This document shows, piece after piece, positions 1 to 7,835 of a DNA stretch of 64,000 bases. The position numbers and the translations under genes were made by a program. The notes beneath the pieces were generated by a model that did not search any database, was not told the origin of the DNA, and saw only the letters and a program-made list of their open reading frames with translations. The DNA lies in the NCBI RefSeq assembly GCF_011683915.1, contig NZ_JAAQPH010000019.1, positions 40,786-104,785 on the forward strand, given 5' to 3'. Source of the DNA: Pelagibius litoralis. Lineage in GTDB: Bacteria; Pseudomonadota; Alphaproteobacteria; Kiloniellales; Kiloniellaceae. Numbering within the stretch: position 1 is the first letter of the stretch; every line of letters starts with the position of its first letter.

Positions 1-1
1 C

Positions 2-220
2 CTGCAGATCCAGGAGAAGATGACCGCGCAGATCGCCAACACCATCGAGGCGGTGCTGCAGCCCCACGGCGTGGCCGTGGTGATCGAGGCGACGCACCAG
101 TGCATGACCACCCGCGGCGTTCACAAGCCCGGCACCTCCATGGTGACCAGCCGGATGCTCGGCGCCTTTCGCAACGATCCCAAGACGCGCCAGGAGTTCC
201 TCGGCATGATCGGGAAATGA
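2..220 (+). CDS. folE: GTP cyclohydrolase I, C-terminal part
   Basis: This is the 3' end of folE; the reading frame runs off the left edge, so only the last 72 residues are present. The enzyme converts GTP to 7,8-dihydroneopterin triphosphate, the entry step to tetrahydrofolate, in the cytoplasm. The visible part contains [12 protein letters not shown], which carries the third zinc-ligand Cys of type I enzymes, followed by [15 protein letters not shown], the conserved C-terminal segment. The next gene is a pteridine-reductase-like SDR, which agrees with a pterin role. Identification is firm although the N-terminal catalytic part is not seen. Confidence 0.95.
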   Translation: MQIQEKMTAQIANTIEAVLQPHGVAVVIEATHQCMTTRGVHKPGTSMVTSRMLGAFRNDPKTRQEFLGMIGK

Positions 221-311
221 GCCTGCGGGGCGCGCCGGCATCGCTCTTCCCAATCCCCTGTGACCCAATCTTCTGTGACCCAACCTTCTGCGAAGTGAAT
301 TCCCTCAAAAC

Positions 312-1100
312 ATGACCGATGAAGCGGACAACCTGCCCGACCCGCTGCTGCCGTCCGCTGCGCTGATCACCGGCGGTGCCCGGCGTATCGGTGCGGCCCT
401 GGTGCGCGATCTGGCACAGCGCGGCTGGGCGGTTGCCGTGCACTGCCACACCTCCGCCGAGGCCGCGGAGGCGCTCTGTCGGGAGATTACGCAGGGCGGC
501 GGTTCCGCCACCCCGCTGCAGGCCGATCTGGGCGACGAGGCGGCGGTTGCCGGGCTCATTGAACGGGCGCAACAGGCGCTGGGACCTCTCGGCCTGCTGG
601 TCAACAATGCCTCGATCTTCGATTACGACGATGCCGCGACGGCCAGCCGCGAGACCTGGCAGGCCCACCTCGACATCAATCTGCGCGCGCCCTTCGTGCT
701 GACCCAGGGCTTTGCCGCCGCCTTGCCCGCCGAGGCCCGGGGCCTTGTCGTGAACATGCTGGACGTGCGCGTCTGGAACCTCTCGCCGCGCTACCTCAGT
801 TACACGCTCTCCAAGTCCGGTCTCTGGACACTGACCCAGACCCTTGCCCAGGCGCTGGCGCCGCGCATTCGCGTAAACGGCATCGGTCTTGGGCCGACGC
901 TGCCGTCGAAAGGCCAGACGGCGGAAGAGTTCGATCTGCGCTGCAGCCGTCTGCCGCTGCAGAACACCCCCGGACTGGATGAGGTGTGCGCGGCGCTGCA
1001 GTTCCTGCTGTCGGCCCGTTCGATGACCGGTCAGATGGTCGGCCTGGACGGCGGCGATCACCTCACGCGGGTCGACGTCCCGCCGGGCGACGGCGTTTAG
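312..1100 (+). CDS. Pteridine-reductase-like short-chain dehydrogenase (FolM-type)
   Basis: This 262-residue short-chain dehydrogenase/reductase probably reduces a pterin with NADPH (dihydrofolate or dihydromonapterin reductase, as FolM and PTR1). The nucleotide-binding motif is TGGARRIG at residues 20-27; the Arg-rich TGxxxRxG form is typical of pteridine reductases. The active site reads NMLDV followed by YTLSK (Tyr164, Lys168). Asp in the usual Ser position gives the Asp-Tyr-Lys triad known from PTR1. It starts 91 bp after folE, probably in the same transcript, which supports a folate/pterin role. No clear ribosome binding site precedes the ATG. A general SDR function cannot be excluded. 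Confidence 0.8.
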   Translation: MTDEADNLPDPLLPSAALITGGARRIGAALVRDLAQRGWAVAVHCHTSAEAAEALCREITQGGGSATPLQADLGDEAAVAGLIERAQQALGPLGLLVNNASIFDYDDAATASRETWQAHLDINLRAPFVLTQGFAAALPAEARGLVVNMLDVRVWNLSPRYLSYTLSKSGLWTLTQTLAQALAPRIRVNGIGLGPTLPSKGQTAEEFDLRCSRLPLQNTPGLDEVCAALQFLLSARSMTGQMVGLDGGDHLTRVDVPPGDGV

Positions 1101-1362
1101 CGCGCCGTCGAGGCTCCCGCCGCCTTTGTCTTTCCAGCGCCTTTGCCGTGCCCCCATCACCGTCTTGTGAAGCGAGTTTCGTCGTCGGTCCGGGGATGGC
1201 GCGCCAAGTCATAGCGTAGATCCTGGAAAGGCAGGTTTTCGGCCGTTGCGTCCGAAAGCCGGTGACGAGGCCGCATCGCCCAGCCTCGCGGCCGAGAACA
1301 CGCCTGCCACAGTGCCCCGGACGCATCGGTGTCCAGGGCTCGACAGTACAAAGGAGGCAGTC

Positions 1363-1845
1363 ATGATTACGACCAAGCGCCAAACCATCTCCTTCCCGCT
1401 TCTCGCCAGCGGTCTCGCGGTTGGCATTCTGATCGCCGGTTTCGGGTTTTCCGCAGCGGCATCCTCGGCGCCCCTGCATCTCAACGCCCAGGCCCTCACA
1501 GTGGGGCAGGCGGCGGTTTCGGCGGGCAGCAGCCTTCACAGGGCCCATCACAAGGTCTGGCGCGGCAAGGGGTATCACAGGCATCGGCCCCATCATCAGT
1601 CGCGCCGCGGACATCACTCAAAGAAGCGTTTCCACAAGCCGCGCCGCGCGCATCGGCACTTCGGTCACAAGCATCACGGCAAGCGCCATGCCTATGCGGT
1701 AAGGCGTGCCTGTCACGACGTTACCAAGGTCGGCTACCGCCACGGCGAGAAGGCCTTGATCGGCGGCGTTATGTGCTACGACGGTCATGGCCGCGGCTAT
1801 ATCGTCAAGGGCAGCCGCTATGTGATCCGCTATCTCTACTACTAG
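1363..1845 (+). CDS. Exported histidine-rich basic protein
   Basis: No family is recognised. The ATG at 1363 is chosen because an AGGAGG-type ribosome binding site lies 6 bp upstream; earlier in-frame starts lack one. The 160-residue product begins with an N-terminal hydrophobic segment (about residues 9-35, ending in a small-residue run) that looks like a signal peptide. The middle (about 55-110) is extremely rich in His, Arg and Lys (HHK, HRH, HHQ, KHHGKRH), and the C-terminal 45 residues are more ordered, with two Cys (ACHD, MCYD) and many Tyr. The composition suggests a periplasmic metal-binding or nucleic-acid/polyanion-binding role, but this is inference. It stands alone between the SDR and the sensor kinase. 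Confidence 0.6.
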   Translation: MITTKRQTISFPLLASGLAVGILIAGFGFSAAASSAPLHLNAQALTVGQAAVSAGSSLHRAHHKVWRGKGYHRHRPHHQSRRGHHSKKRFHKPRRAHRHFGHKHHGKRHAYAVRRACHDVTKVGYRHGEKALIGGVMCYDGHGRGYIVKGSRYVIRYLYY

Positions 1846-2064
1846 ATAGTTCCCTATCGATAGGTAGTCGGCAGTCTTCGCCCCGCTGTCGCCCGAAGCG
1901 GCCTACAGGGCCCAGGTTTTGGGCCGGGTCCGGCCCCGGGGCGGCGTTCAACCGGGGCCAAGAGGCGTTGTCGACACAAGGAATGGCAATCACAAAGTCT
2001 TGAAGGATTCAAACCGCGCGGGTTTCAGCTTATCATGGCGATTCGCGATGAAGGAGTGCGCGTC

Positions 2065-3165
2065 TTGGATCAGGCGAAGACAAAGCGGCCTCGAAGTTTA
2101 CTGCTGGGTGCGGAGCATCAGCTGCGGCAGCCGCTGAACGCGGTCAGCCTGCTGATTGGCGAGCTCAGTCACGGGCTGTCCGGGCGAGACCGCGACGCGG
2201 TGATCGACGACCTGCGCTATGCGCTGATGCTGAGCAACCACTGGCTCGACTCTTTGGTCGAGTTGGAGAAGGTCGACCAGGGCCTTGTCGTGCCGCTGGT
2301 CGAAGATCTGCATCTGGACGAGGTCTTCGCACGCCTGCGCGAAGATTTTGCAGAAAACTTTCGCGGCCAGGGCCTTGATTTCCGGGTGGTGTCCAGCAAA
2401 CAGATAGTGCGCGCGGATCCCGGGTTTCTACGCCGAATTCTAACGGTTCTGCTGGACAACGCGGCGAAATTCACGCGCGAAGGCAAGGTCTTGCTGGGCT
2501 GCAGGCGGATGGGCGGCATGGTCAGGATCGAGGTCTGGGATTCGGGTCTCGGCGTGGCCGCCGACGAATGGATGAAGGTCTTCGATCCCTATTTCCGTCT
2601 GGAGAACGAGGTGCGGCCGCGCGAGCGCGGTTTGGGGCTTGGGCTGACCCTGGCGGGCAAGCTTGCCGCCTTGTCCGGAGATCAGCTTGAGGTGACTTCC
2701 AGGCTTGGGCATGGCTCGTGCTTTTCACTGACCCTGCGGGCGGTGGACCCCCGGCAGCCACGCAGTTCTCCGGCACAGGAACACTCGGGCATGCCGCCCA
2801 ATCCTCTCGATGGCGCCAGGATCCTGTTGCTGGAGCAAGACGAGGCCGAAGTGCTTTCCAATCATTTTGCCCTGTGGGGTGCCCAGGTGCAGCAAGGGGC
2901 CGCGACGGCGGCCGCCTTGACGCAGGAACTCGATGCCCGGCCGGCCCTGCTGGTCGCCGATCATCTGACTTTTGAGGCCTGCGGCGGTTGGGATCTGCTC
3001 TCCGCCGTCAGGCGCGCCAATGGGGAAGTGCCGGCGGTGATCCTGTTGGGAGAGCAGGGGGGCAAGCCGTCGAAGGATATGGGGGTGCCGGTGCACTTCA
3101 TGGCGCGCCCGGTGAAGCCTGCACGCCTGCGCGCCCTCTGCCTCTTTGCCTTGGCGCCGCCCTGA
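2065..3165 (+). CDS. Hybrid sensor histidine kinase with degenerate receiver
   Basis: A cytoplasmic two-component kinase without transmembrane or sensor domain. A TTG start at 2065 is preferred because GAAGGAG (2050-2056) sits 8 nt before it; an in-frame ATG at 2035 has no ribosome binding site. From the TTG, residues 15-27 hold the phosphoacceptor box AEHQLRQPLN with His18. The ATPase domain follows: N box LLDNAAKF (about 129-136), G1 DSGLG (about 159), F-like FDPYFRL, and G2 GLGLGL (about 190). Residues 250-365 form a receiver-like domain with VADH (Asp299) and the PVKP lysine, but the second acidic residue pair is weak (LEQDE). A NarL-type regulator is encoded convergently just downstream and is the likely partner. 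Confidence 0.85.
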   Translation: MDQAKTKRPRSLLLGAEHQLRQPLNAVSLLIGELSHGLSGRDRDAVIDDLRYALMLSNHWLDSLVELEKVDQGLVVPLVEDLHLDEVFARLREDFAENFRGQGLDFRVVSSKQIVRADPGFLRRILTVLLDNAAKFTREGKVLLGCRRMGGMVRIEVWDSGLGVAADEWMKVFDPYFRLENEVRPRERGLGLGLTLAGKLAALSGDQLEVTSRLGHGSCFSLTLRAVDPRQPRSSPAQEHSGMPPNPLDGARILLLEQDEAEVLSNHFALWGAQVQQGAATAAALTQELDARPALLVADHLTFEACGGWDLLSAVRRANGEVPAVILLGEQGGKPSKDMGVPVHFMARPVKPARLRALCLFALAPP

Positions 3166-3292
3166 CCCTCGAGCGCCGGGGCGCCCAAGCGGCGCCCGAA
3201 CGGACATCAGCCCCGGGCGGGTAGGCGGATTCCCTGTGATTCAGCTTCCGGACTTCGACAGCGACAATGTGCCGTCGACCGGCGCCATTCCG

Positions 3293-3976
3293 TCAGTAGC
3301 TGGCCATCTCCGCTTCTTCGTCGATGGTCTGGGCCTGCGCCGCGGCGCTGATCGCCGCCTGGGTACGGCTGTCCAGGTTCAGGCGCTTGACGATCGCCGA
3401 GACGTGGACCCGCACCGTGTGCTCGGAGAGGCCGAGCGCTTCTGCGACCTGGGCATTGGACATGCCCTGGCCGAGCAGCTTGTAGACCTGCAGCTGGCGC
3501 TTGGTGAGCGCGCTGGACACATCCTCAAGCGACTTGTCCTTGCCGAACGCGTGGACCGTCTGCTTCTTGGCCGGGCTGCGTTGTTCCAGCAGGCGCCGCG
3601 GGAAGGCCACCCCGCCGGCCAGGACGGTCTGCAGCGCCGATTCGACTTCCTCGCTCTGCGAGGACTTGGGAATATAACCCATGGCTCCGGCTTCGATGCA
3701 GCGCAGGATCTCGTCTCTATCCTCGATTGCAGACATCACCACAACGGGCACCTGGGGCAGGCACTCTCGAATCGCCCGCAAGCCTTCGAAACGCTTCATG
3801 CCCGGCATCAAAAGATCCAGCAGAATCAAGTCCAGGTCCGGGTTGGCCGACGCCATGTCCAGGGCCTGGCGAAAGTCCGCTGCCTCTAAGAGCTCACTGC
3901 CGCTTTCCAGTCGATCAATCAAATGCCGGGCTGCGCTGCGTGTGATCCAGTGGTCGTCGGCGTAAAGGACTTTCAT
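3293..3976 (-). CDS. NarL/FixJ-family response regulator
   Basis: A 227-residue DNA-binding response regulator. The receiver (1-115) has the acidic pair Asp7-Asp8, phosphoacceptor Asp54 in LILLDLLMPG and Lys104 in YIPKSSQ. The LuxR-type helix-turn-helix (about 157-212) contains LTKRQLQVYKLLGQG, AQVAEALGLSEHTVRVHVSAI, and ends with a short acidic tail. It is convergent with the hybrid kinase ending at 3165 and follows a lone receiver gene on the same strand, so the three probably form a signalling group. The target genes are unknown. The AT-rich 376 bp upstream is its likely promoter region. Confidence 0.9.
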   Translation of the reverse strand: MKVLYADDHWITRSAARHLIDRLESGSELLEAADFRQALDMASANPDLDLILLDLLMPGMKRFEGLRAIRECLPQVPVVVMSAIEDRDEILRCIEAGAMGYIPKSSQSEEVESALQTVLAGGVAFPRRLLEQRSPAKKQTVHAFGKDKSLEDVSSALTKRQLQVYKLLGQGMSNAQVAEALGLSEHTVRVHVSAIVKRLNLDSRTQAAISAAAQAQTIDEEAEMASY

Positions 3977-4352
3977 GATTTAGCGAATCCTAATTCTAAT
4001 TGCTTCCGGACAAAACGGAGCCGTTCGCCCCTTTGTCGCTTCCATGTCACCGGATTACGCGGCAAACGCGACGTGGCGCTTCGATCTGAAGTCCTTTTCA
4101 GACTGGCTTCGCCATCGCGCACTTGCCGCTCGCCAATCCTGCGAGCAAGCTATTTTCCGAATTTTTGCAAAGTTATCAATCACAAATCGCAAGTTGTCTT
4201 TGGTTATCTTACACAACACCAAAGTTGAAATCGGTTCCAAGGTGCTACCGAGTCGCGTTCTGGGGTGTGCTCGATTTCCATTGTTGCGCAGCCAAGGGTT
4301 GATATTTGCTTAGCTTCCGGGAGAGCTGCGCAAGCTAATATCGATGATTTGA
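3977..4352. other. AT-rich intergenic region upstream of the response regulator
   Basis: This 376-bp stretch separates two minus-strand genes. It is clearly more AT-rich than its neighbours, particularly around 4150-4330, and holds no convincing reading frame: the longest (minus strand, 61 codons) resembles nothing known. It most likely carries the promoter and control sites of the response regulator beginning at 3976. I cannot point to a specific promoter element. Confidence 0.4.
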
Positions 4353-4766
4353 TTAATTGCCATCAGCAAGCACCGCGATAAAGCGGTCAATGTTGATGGG
4401 CTTTCTGAGCAGATGGAAACCGGCCTCCTCAACAGCACGTGCGATCTCCGCGGAGTCATCTCCGGTCACCACCAGGCCCTTCACTGTCGGACCCAGGGTA
4501 TCGCGGACAATCTTAGCGGCGGTAAGGCCGTCTTCCTGTCTGGTGAACCAGTAGTCGGCAATCACCCAGGACGGGGTGGCCCCGGCTGTCTGCAGGCTTT
4601 CCAGGGCCTCGCCGCTGCTTTCGGCCACCACGACCCGGGCGCCAAGGCGCTTCAGCAGGCGCTCGGTGGCCCGCCGTACGAGCTCGTCGTCTTCGAACAA
4701 CAGGATCGTCTTCCCATCGAGCGATTTTTTGCCGGTATTCTTGGCAGGATTGGGGGGAGCGTTCAT
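4353..4766 (-). CDS. Single-domain response regulator (receiver only)
   Basis: A 137-residue stand-alone receiver. The ATG at 4766 is preferred over an upstream in-frame start at 4847, because the extra residues are Arg-rich and outside the fold. After a short Lys/Pro-rich leader, ILLFEDDELV supplies the acidic pocket (Glu25-Asp26-Asp27). Asp71 (VIADYWF) is the phosphoacceptor, Thr101 the switch residue and Lys122 (LLRKPIN) the conserved lysine. There is no output domain, so it may act as a phosphate sink or shuttle for the nearby hybrid kinase, or as a protein-interaction switch. All key residues are present, so it should be phosphorylatable. Confidence 0.85.
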   Translation of the reverse strand: MNAPPNPAKNTGKKSLDGKTILLFEDDELVRRATERLLKRLGARVVVAESSGEALESLQTAGATPSWVIADYWFTRQEDGLTAAKIVRDTLGPTVKGLVVTGDDSAEIARAVEEAGFHLLRKPINIDRFIAVLADGN

Positions 4767-4991
4767 GGCTCTAGACGAGCGGCCCGGTTGTAATCTGTCA
4801 ACAGTCAGGGTCGAAAAATCGTGCCGCCGCTGGTCCGATTCGCTCAATTACCTACAACAGGATGCACGCGCCGGCTTTGCACCTTGTCCTCAAGCGGCCG
4901 CTTGGCCTATGAGGAAGTCGGCGCCGGCGCGCGCCAAGGCTTCTTTTCCCAGCCCGGCATTGTCGGGACGGGCAGTATCGGGAACACCGCG

Positions 4992-5360
4992 ATGATCACC
5001 CTTTTTGGCCTGAAAAACTGCGACAGTTGCCGCAAGGCAGCCGCCTACGTGAAGGCGCATGACTGGCCGCACCGTTTCCATGACCTGCGTGACGACGGGC
5101 TTTCGGCCGCTGTGCTGGACAGATGGATTCGCAGTCTTGGTTGGGAGCTGCTGGTGAATCGGCGCAGCACCACGTGGCGCAACCTGCCGGATGCGGCGAA
5201 GGACGGTCTGGATTCGGTCAGCGCCAAACAGTTGCTGCTGGATCACCCGACCCTCGTGAAACGGCCGGTGATCACGTTGGGCGATCTGGTTGTCGTCGGC
5301 TTTGCGGAACCTCAGCAGGCGGCTCTGGCCGACGCCATGGCAAGCAACGGCCAGCGCTGA
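4992..5360 (+). CDS. ArsC/Spx-family reductase-like protein
   Basis: A 122-residue thioredoxin-fold protein of the ArsC/Spx/YffB family. It starts ITLFGLKNCDSCRKA, with the CxxC pair Cys10/Cys13 as in YffB and Spx rather than the single Cys of classical arsenate reductase. The rest matches the family: a WELLVNRRSTTWRNL segment, then HPTLVKRPVI with the anion-binding Arg and the cis-Pro. The start at 4992 places the beta-strand at the N-terminus as usual. No ars genes are nearby, so a glutathione- or thiol-dependent reductase of the YffB type is more likely than arsenic resistance. The 225 bp before it holds nothing recognisable. Confidence 0.8.
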   Translation: MITLFGLKNCDSCRKAAAYVKAHDWPHRFHDLRDDGLSAAVLDRWIRSLGWELLVNRRSTTWRNLPDAAKDGLDSVSAKQLLLDHPTLVKRPVITLGDLVVVGFAEPQQAALADAMASNGQR

Positions 5361-5485
5361 TCCGGGTTGCAGGGAATAGCTTGAAGCGAGTCCGGGTCGC
5401 CAATCGCCCGTTCGCGCCGGTCATCTGGCGCAATTCCGCAAGCAGGCCCCCCAGGCTGCATGCATAAGCGGGAGGACTCAGGGTC

Positions 5486-6784
5486 ATGGCAGGATCGCCG
5501 ATGTTTGCTGCAGTTCGTTCCGCTTGGGCGCTTTTCGTCGGTCTCGGCATGATTATGCTGGGGAACGGGCTTCAGGGCTCGCTTCTTGGAATCCGCGCCG
5601 CTGCCGAAGCCTTCCCGACCGAGACCACCGGCCTGATCATGTCCGGCTACTACCTGGGCTTTCTGGCCGGCGCTGTGGTGACCCCCAGGATCGTCGGCCA
5701 GGTCGGTCATGTCCGGGTTTTTGCGGCGCTGGCCTCCACCGCCTCGACGGTCGCCCTGCTGCATGCGGTTTTCGTCGATCCGCTGATGTGGGGCGCCATG
5801 CGTTTCCTGACCGGGTTCTGCTATGCCGGCCTCTATATCGTGGCCGAATCCTGGCTGAACGACCGCTCCACCAACGAAACCCGCGGCTCGATGCTCTCCG
5901 TCTACATGCTGGTGGTGCTGGGGGGCATTGCCGGCGGACAGTTCCTGCTCAATCTCTCCGATCCGAACAGTTTCGTGCTCTTCGTGCTTGCCTCGGTGCT
6001 GGTGTCGCTGGCCCTGGTCCCGATCTCGATCACCGCAGGTTCGCCGCCGGATTTCTCGGCCCCCAGCCCGGTGGGTATCCTTGCGCTCTACCGTGCATCG
6101 CCGCTTGGGGTGATCGGGTCGCTGGGCACCGGAATGGCCAACGGCGCGATCTTTGCCATGGGCGCCGTCTATGCCGGGCTTGCCGGGCTCGAAGTGTCCG
6201 AGATCGCGATTTTCATGAGCATGCTGGTGTTCGGCGGTATGGCCTTTCAATGGCCGATCGGGCGGCTTTCGGACAAGCTCGACCGGCGACGGGTCCTGGC
6301 GGGCGTCACCTTTTCCGCGGCCCTGGTCAGCTTTGCCGCGCCGTTTTTTTCCGGCGGCCATGTTGTCGGGCTCTATGCCATCGCCTTCCTGCTGGGCGGG
6401 ATGAGCTTTCCCATGTATTCGCTCTGCCTTGCCCACACCAACGACTATCTGACGCCCAAGCAGATGGTCGCGGCAAGCGGCAGCCTGATGCTGGTCAACG
6501 GCACCGGGGCCATCTTCGGGCCGCTTGTCGTCTCTCTGTTGATGGGCAGAACCGGCGCTGACGGGTTTTTCACGCTCGTTGGGGTGGTTCATGCCGCCAT
6601 CGGCGTCTTTGCGATCTACCGGATGCTGCGCCGTGCTTCGATACCGATTGAAGACCAGGGGCCGAACGTTCCGGTCGCCACCTCGATGAATGCCGCCACG
6701 GCGACCCTCTCGCTTGACGCCTTTCGCGACCACCGGGACCGCGACCTTGCGGCCATGTCGGTCGGCAAGAGGCGGCGGCGTTAG
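5486..6784 (+). CDS. MFS transporter (YcaD-like)
   Basis: A 432-residue inner-membrane carrier of the major facilitator superfamily with about 12 hydrophobic segments. It begins with a hydrophobic helix (AWALFVGLGMIMLGNGLQGSL) and contains the loop 2-3 region GYYLGFLAGAVVTPRIVGQVGH and the mid-protein motif WPIGRLSDKLDRRRVL, the second-half equivalent of the MFS signature. Similarity is closest to the YcaD/UMF1-like branch, whose substrates are unknown. GGGAGG lies just upstream of the ATG. Its TAG stop overlaps the first base of a large palindromic repeat, so the last residues (GKRRRR) may have been altered by that insertion. Confidence 0.85.
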   Translation: MAGSPMFAAVRSAWALFVGLGMIMLGNGLQGSLLGIRAAAEAFPTETTGLIMSGYYLGFLAGAVVTPRIVGQVGHVRVFAALASTASTVALLHAVFVDPLMWGAMRFLTGFCYAGLYIVAESWLNDRSTNETRGSMLSVYMLVVLGGIAGGQFLLNLSDPNSFVLFVLASVLVSLALVPISITAGSPPDFSAPSPVGILALYRASPLGVIGSLGTGMANGAIFAMGAVYAGLAGLEVSEIAIFMSMLVFGGMAFQWPIGRLSDKLDRRRVLAGVTFSAALVSFAAPFFSGGHVVGLYAIAFLLGGMSFPMYSLCLAHTNDYLTPKQMVAASGSLMLVNGTGAIFGPLVVSLLMGRTGADGFFTLVGVVHAAIGVFAIYRMLRRASIPIEDQGPNVPVATSMNAATATLSLDAFRDHRDRDLAAMSVGKRRRR

Positions 6785-6918
6785 ATCGGATCATGTTTTG
6801 ACGGAACCACTTTGTGGTTGCGTCAAAACATGTGAATCCGATCGACATTAATCAGTTAGAGCAGATTCACCCCGTCGATGGATCGCCTCTGGCGATTCCA
6901 TCCGACCGGGATCTGCTC
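6784..6918. repeat. Composite palindromic repeat, copy A (complete)
   Basis: Two long imperfect palindromes are joined by a 15-bp linker. Palindrome 1 (6784-6843) has arms GATCGGAT/ATCCGATC outside and CATGTTTTGACG/CGTCAAAACATG inside, with a small TTT loop between AACCAC and GTGGTT. Palindrome 2 (6859-6918) has outer arms GAGCAGAT/ATCTGCTC and inner GATGGATCGCC/GGCGATTCCATC. A second full copy lies at 23424-23558 and a truncated one at 38140-38189. The first G is the last base of the MFS gene's TAG stop. It resembles a REP/BIME-like or MITE-like element; no known family is assigned. Confidence 0.9.
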
Positions 6919-7147
6919 CAGGCCAAACCTAGCCTTTGCCGGATTGTTAGGTCCGGATTGTTAGGCAGTGCAGAAATTCATCTCCTTATAAGGCAATATT
7001 CATCAAACTAGGGCATGCTTTAGTCCTCTTCGCATCCGCGAATTCGCACTTGCGAAGTAACAGGTCATGGATTAGAGTGACTGGAATAAAGTTGCCAAGG
7101 TTGGTAATTTTGAGAAATATAGTTTCATTGATTGAGGGCTGGATCTG
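6919..7147. other. Intergenic spacer before the MaoC gene
   Basis: This AT-rich spacer follows the composite repeat. It holds a short tandem direct repeat, GGATTGTTAGG at 6941-6951 and 6955-6965, and small inverted repeats around 7029-7054 (TTCGC/GCGAA types). It must contain the promoter of the MaoC gene, but no clear -35/-10 pair stands out. No coding frame is supported. Confidence 0.35.
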
Positions 7148-7609
7148 ATGCGCGAAAAGCACGGCTACTTCATCGAAGACCTGTCTGTGGGTATGACGGC
7201 GGTTTTCGCGAAGACGGTCAGCGAGGCGGACATCACGATGTTCGCCGGAATCTCCGGTGACACCAATCCGGTGCATCTGGATGAAAGTTTCGCCGAGCAG
7301 ACCATTTTTTCCGGGCGAATCGCTCACGGCATGCTGTCCGCCAGCTTCATCTCCACGGTTTTCGGCACCCGTCTGCCGGGGCCGGGCTGCATCTACATGC
7401 GCCAGGATCTGCGCTTCAAGGCGCCGGTCAAGGTGGGCGATACGGTTCAGGCGCGGGTGACGGTGAAGGAAATCCAGGCCGAAAAGAAGCGGGTCGTCTT
7501 CGATACCGTTTGTTCGGTCGGCGACAAGGTGGTGCTGGAAGGCGAAGCGACCCTGATGGTCGCCAGCCACGCGGATGTGCCGGAATTGGAGCCGCAAGCC
7601 GCCGAATAA
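7148..7609 (+). CDS. MaoC-family (R)-specific enoyl-CoA hydratase
   Basis: A 153-residue hot-dog-fold hydratase of the MaoC/PhaJ type, which hydrates trans-2-enoyl-CoA to (R)-3-hydroxyacyl-CoA, feeding polyhydroxyalkanoate or fatty-acid metabolism. The hydratase-2 motif is FAGISGDTNPVHLDESFA with catalytic Asp38 and His43, followed by SGRIAHGMLSASFIS, the conserved helix and glycine loop. Length is typical for the single-domain enzymes. It is transcribed alone, after a spacer that holds a composite repeat. A phosphate acetyl/butyryltransferase fusion is absent. The exact substrate cannot be read from sequence. Confidence 0.88.
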   Translation: MREKHGYFIEDLSVGMTAVFAKTVSEADITMFAGISGDTNPVHLDESFAEQTIFSGRIAHGMLSASFISTVFGTRLPGPGCIYMRQDLRFKAPVKVGDTVQARVTVKEIQAEKKRVVFDTVCSVGDKVVLEGEATLMVASHADVPELEPQAAE

Positions 7610-7835
7610 GCCGGTTTGTCCGCTTCGAAGGGGGCTCGGCTTTCGCGCCGGGCGCCCGGCTGAATGGCCACCCGGTCAACAGCGCTATCCAGATTCCCTT
7701 GGGCGCGCTATCTTCACGCCGCAATCGCGAAACTGCTGGACTGGTTCGGTCGAAAGACCTCTGCTCGGCGTGGTTTCGTCCCAGTCAGGTTTAGTTCAAG
7801 TCAGTTTCATCTAAGGCGCCAGCCCAGCCCAGCGA

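Noticed and set aside
4055..4240. Small minus-strand protein (61 codons) in the AT-rich spacer
   Set aside because: No ribosome binding site and no recognisable sequence.
4992..5360. Calling the ArsC/Spx-like gene an arsenic resistance gene
   Set aside because: It has a YffB/Spx-type CxxC and no ars genes nearby.
7610..7835. FMN riboswitch upstream of ribF
   Set aside because: None of the conserved FMN-element segments was seen; the spacer only shows short GC repeats.
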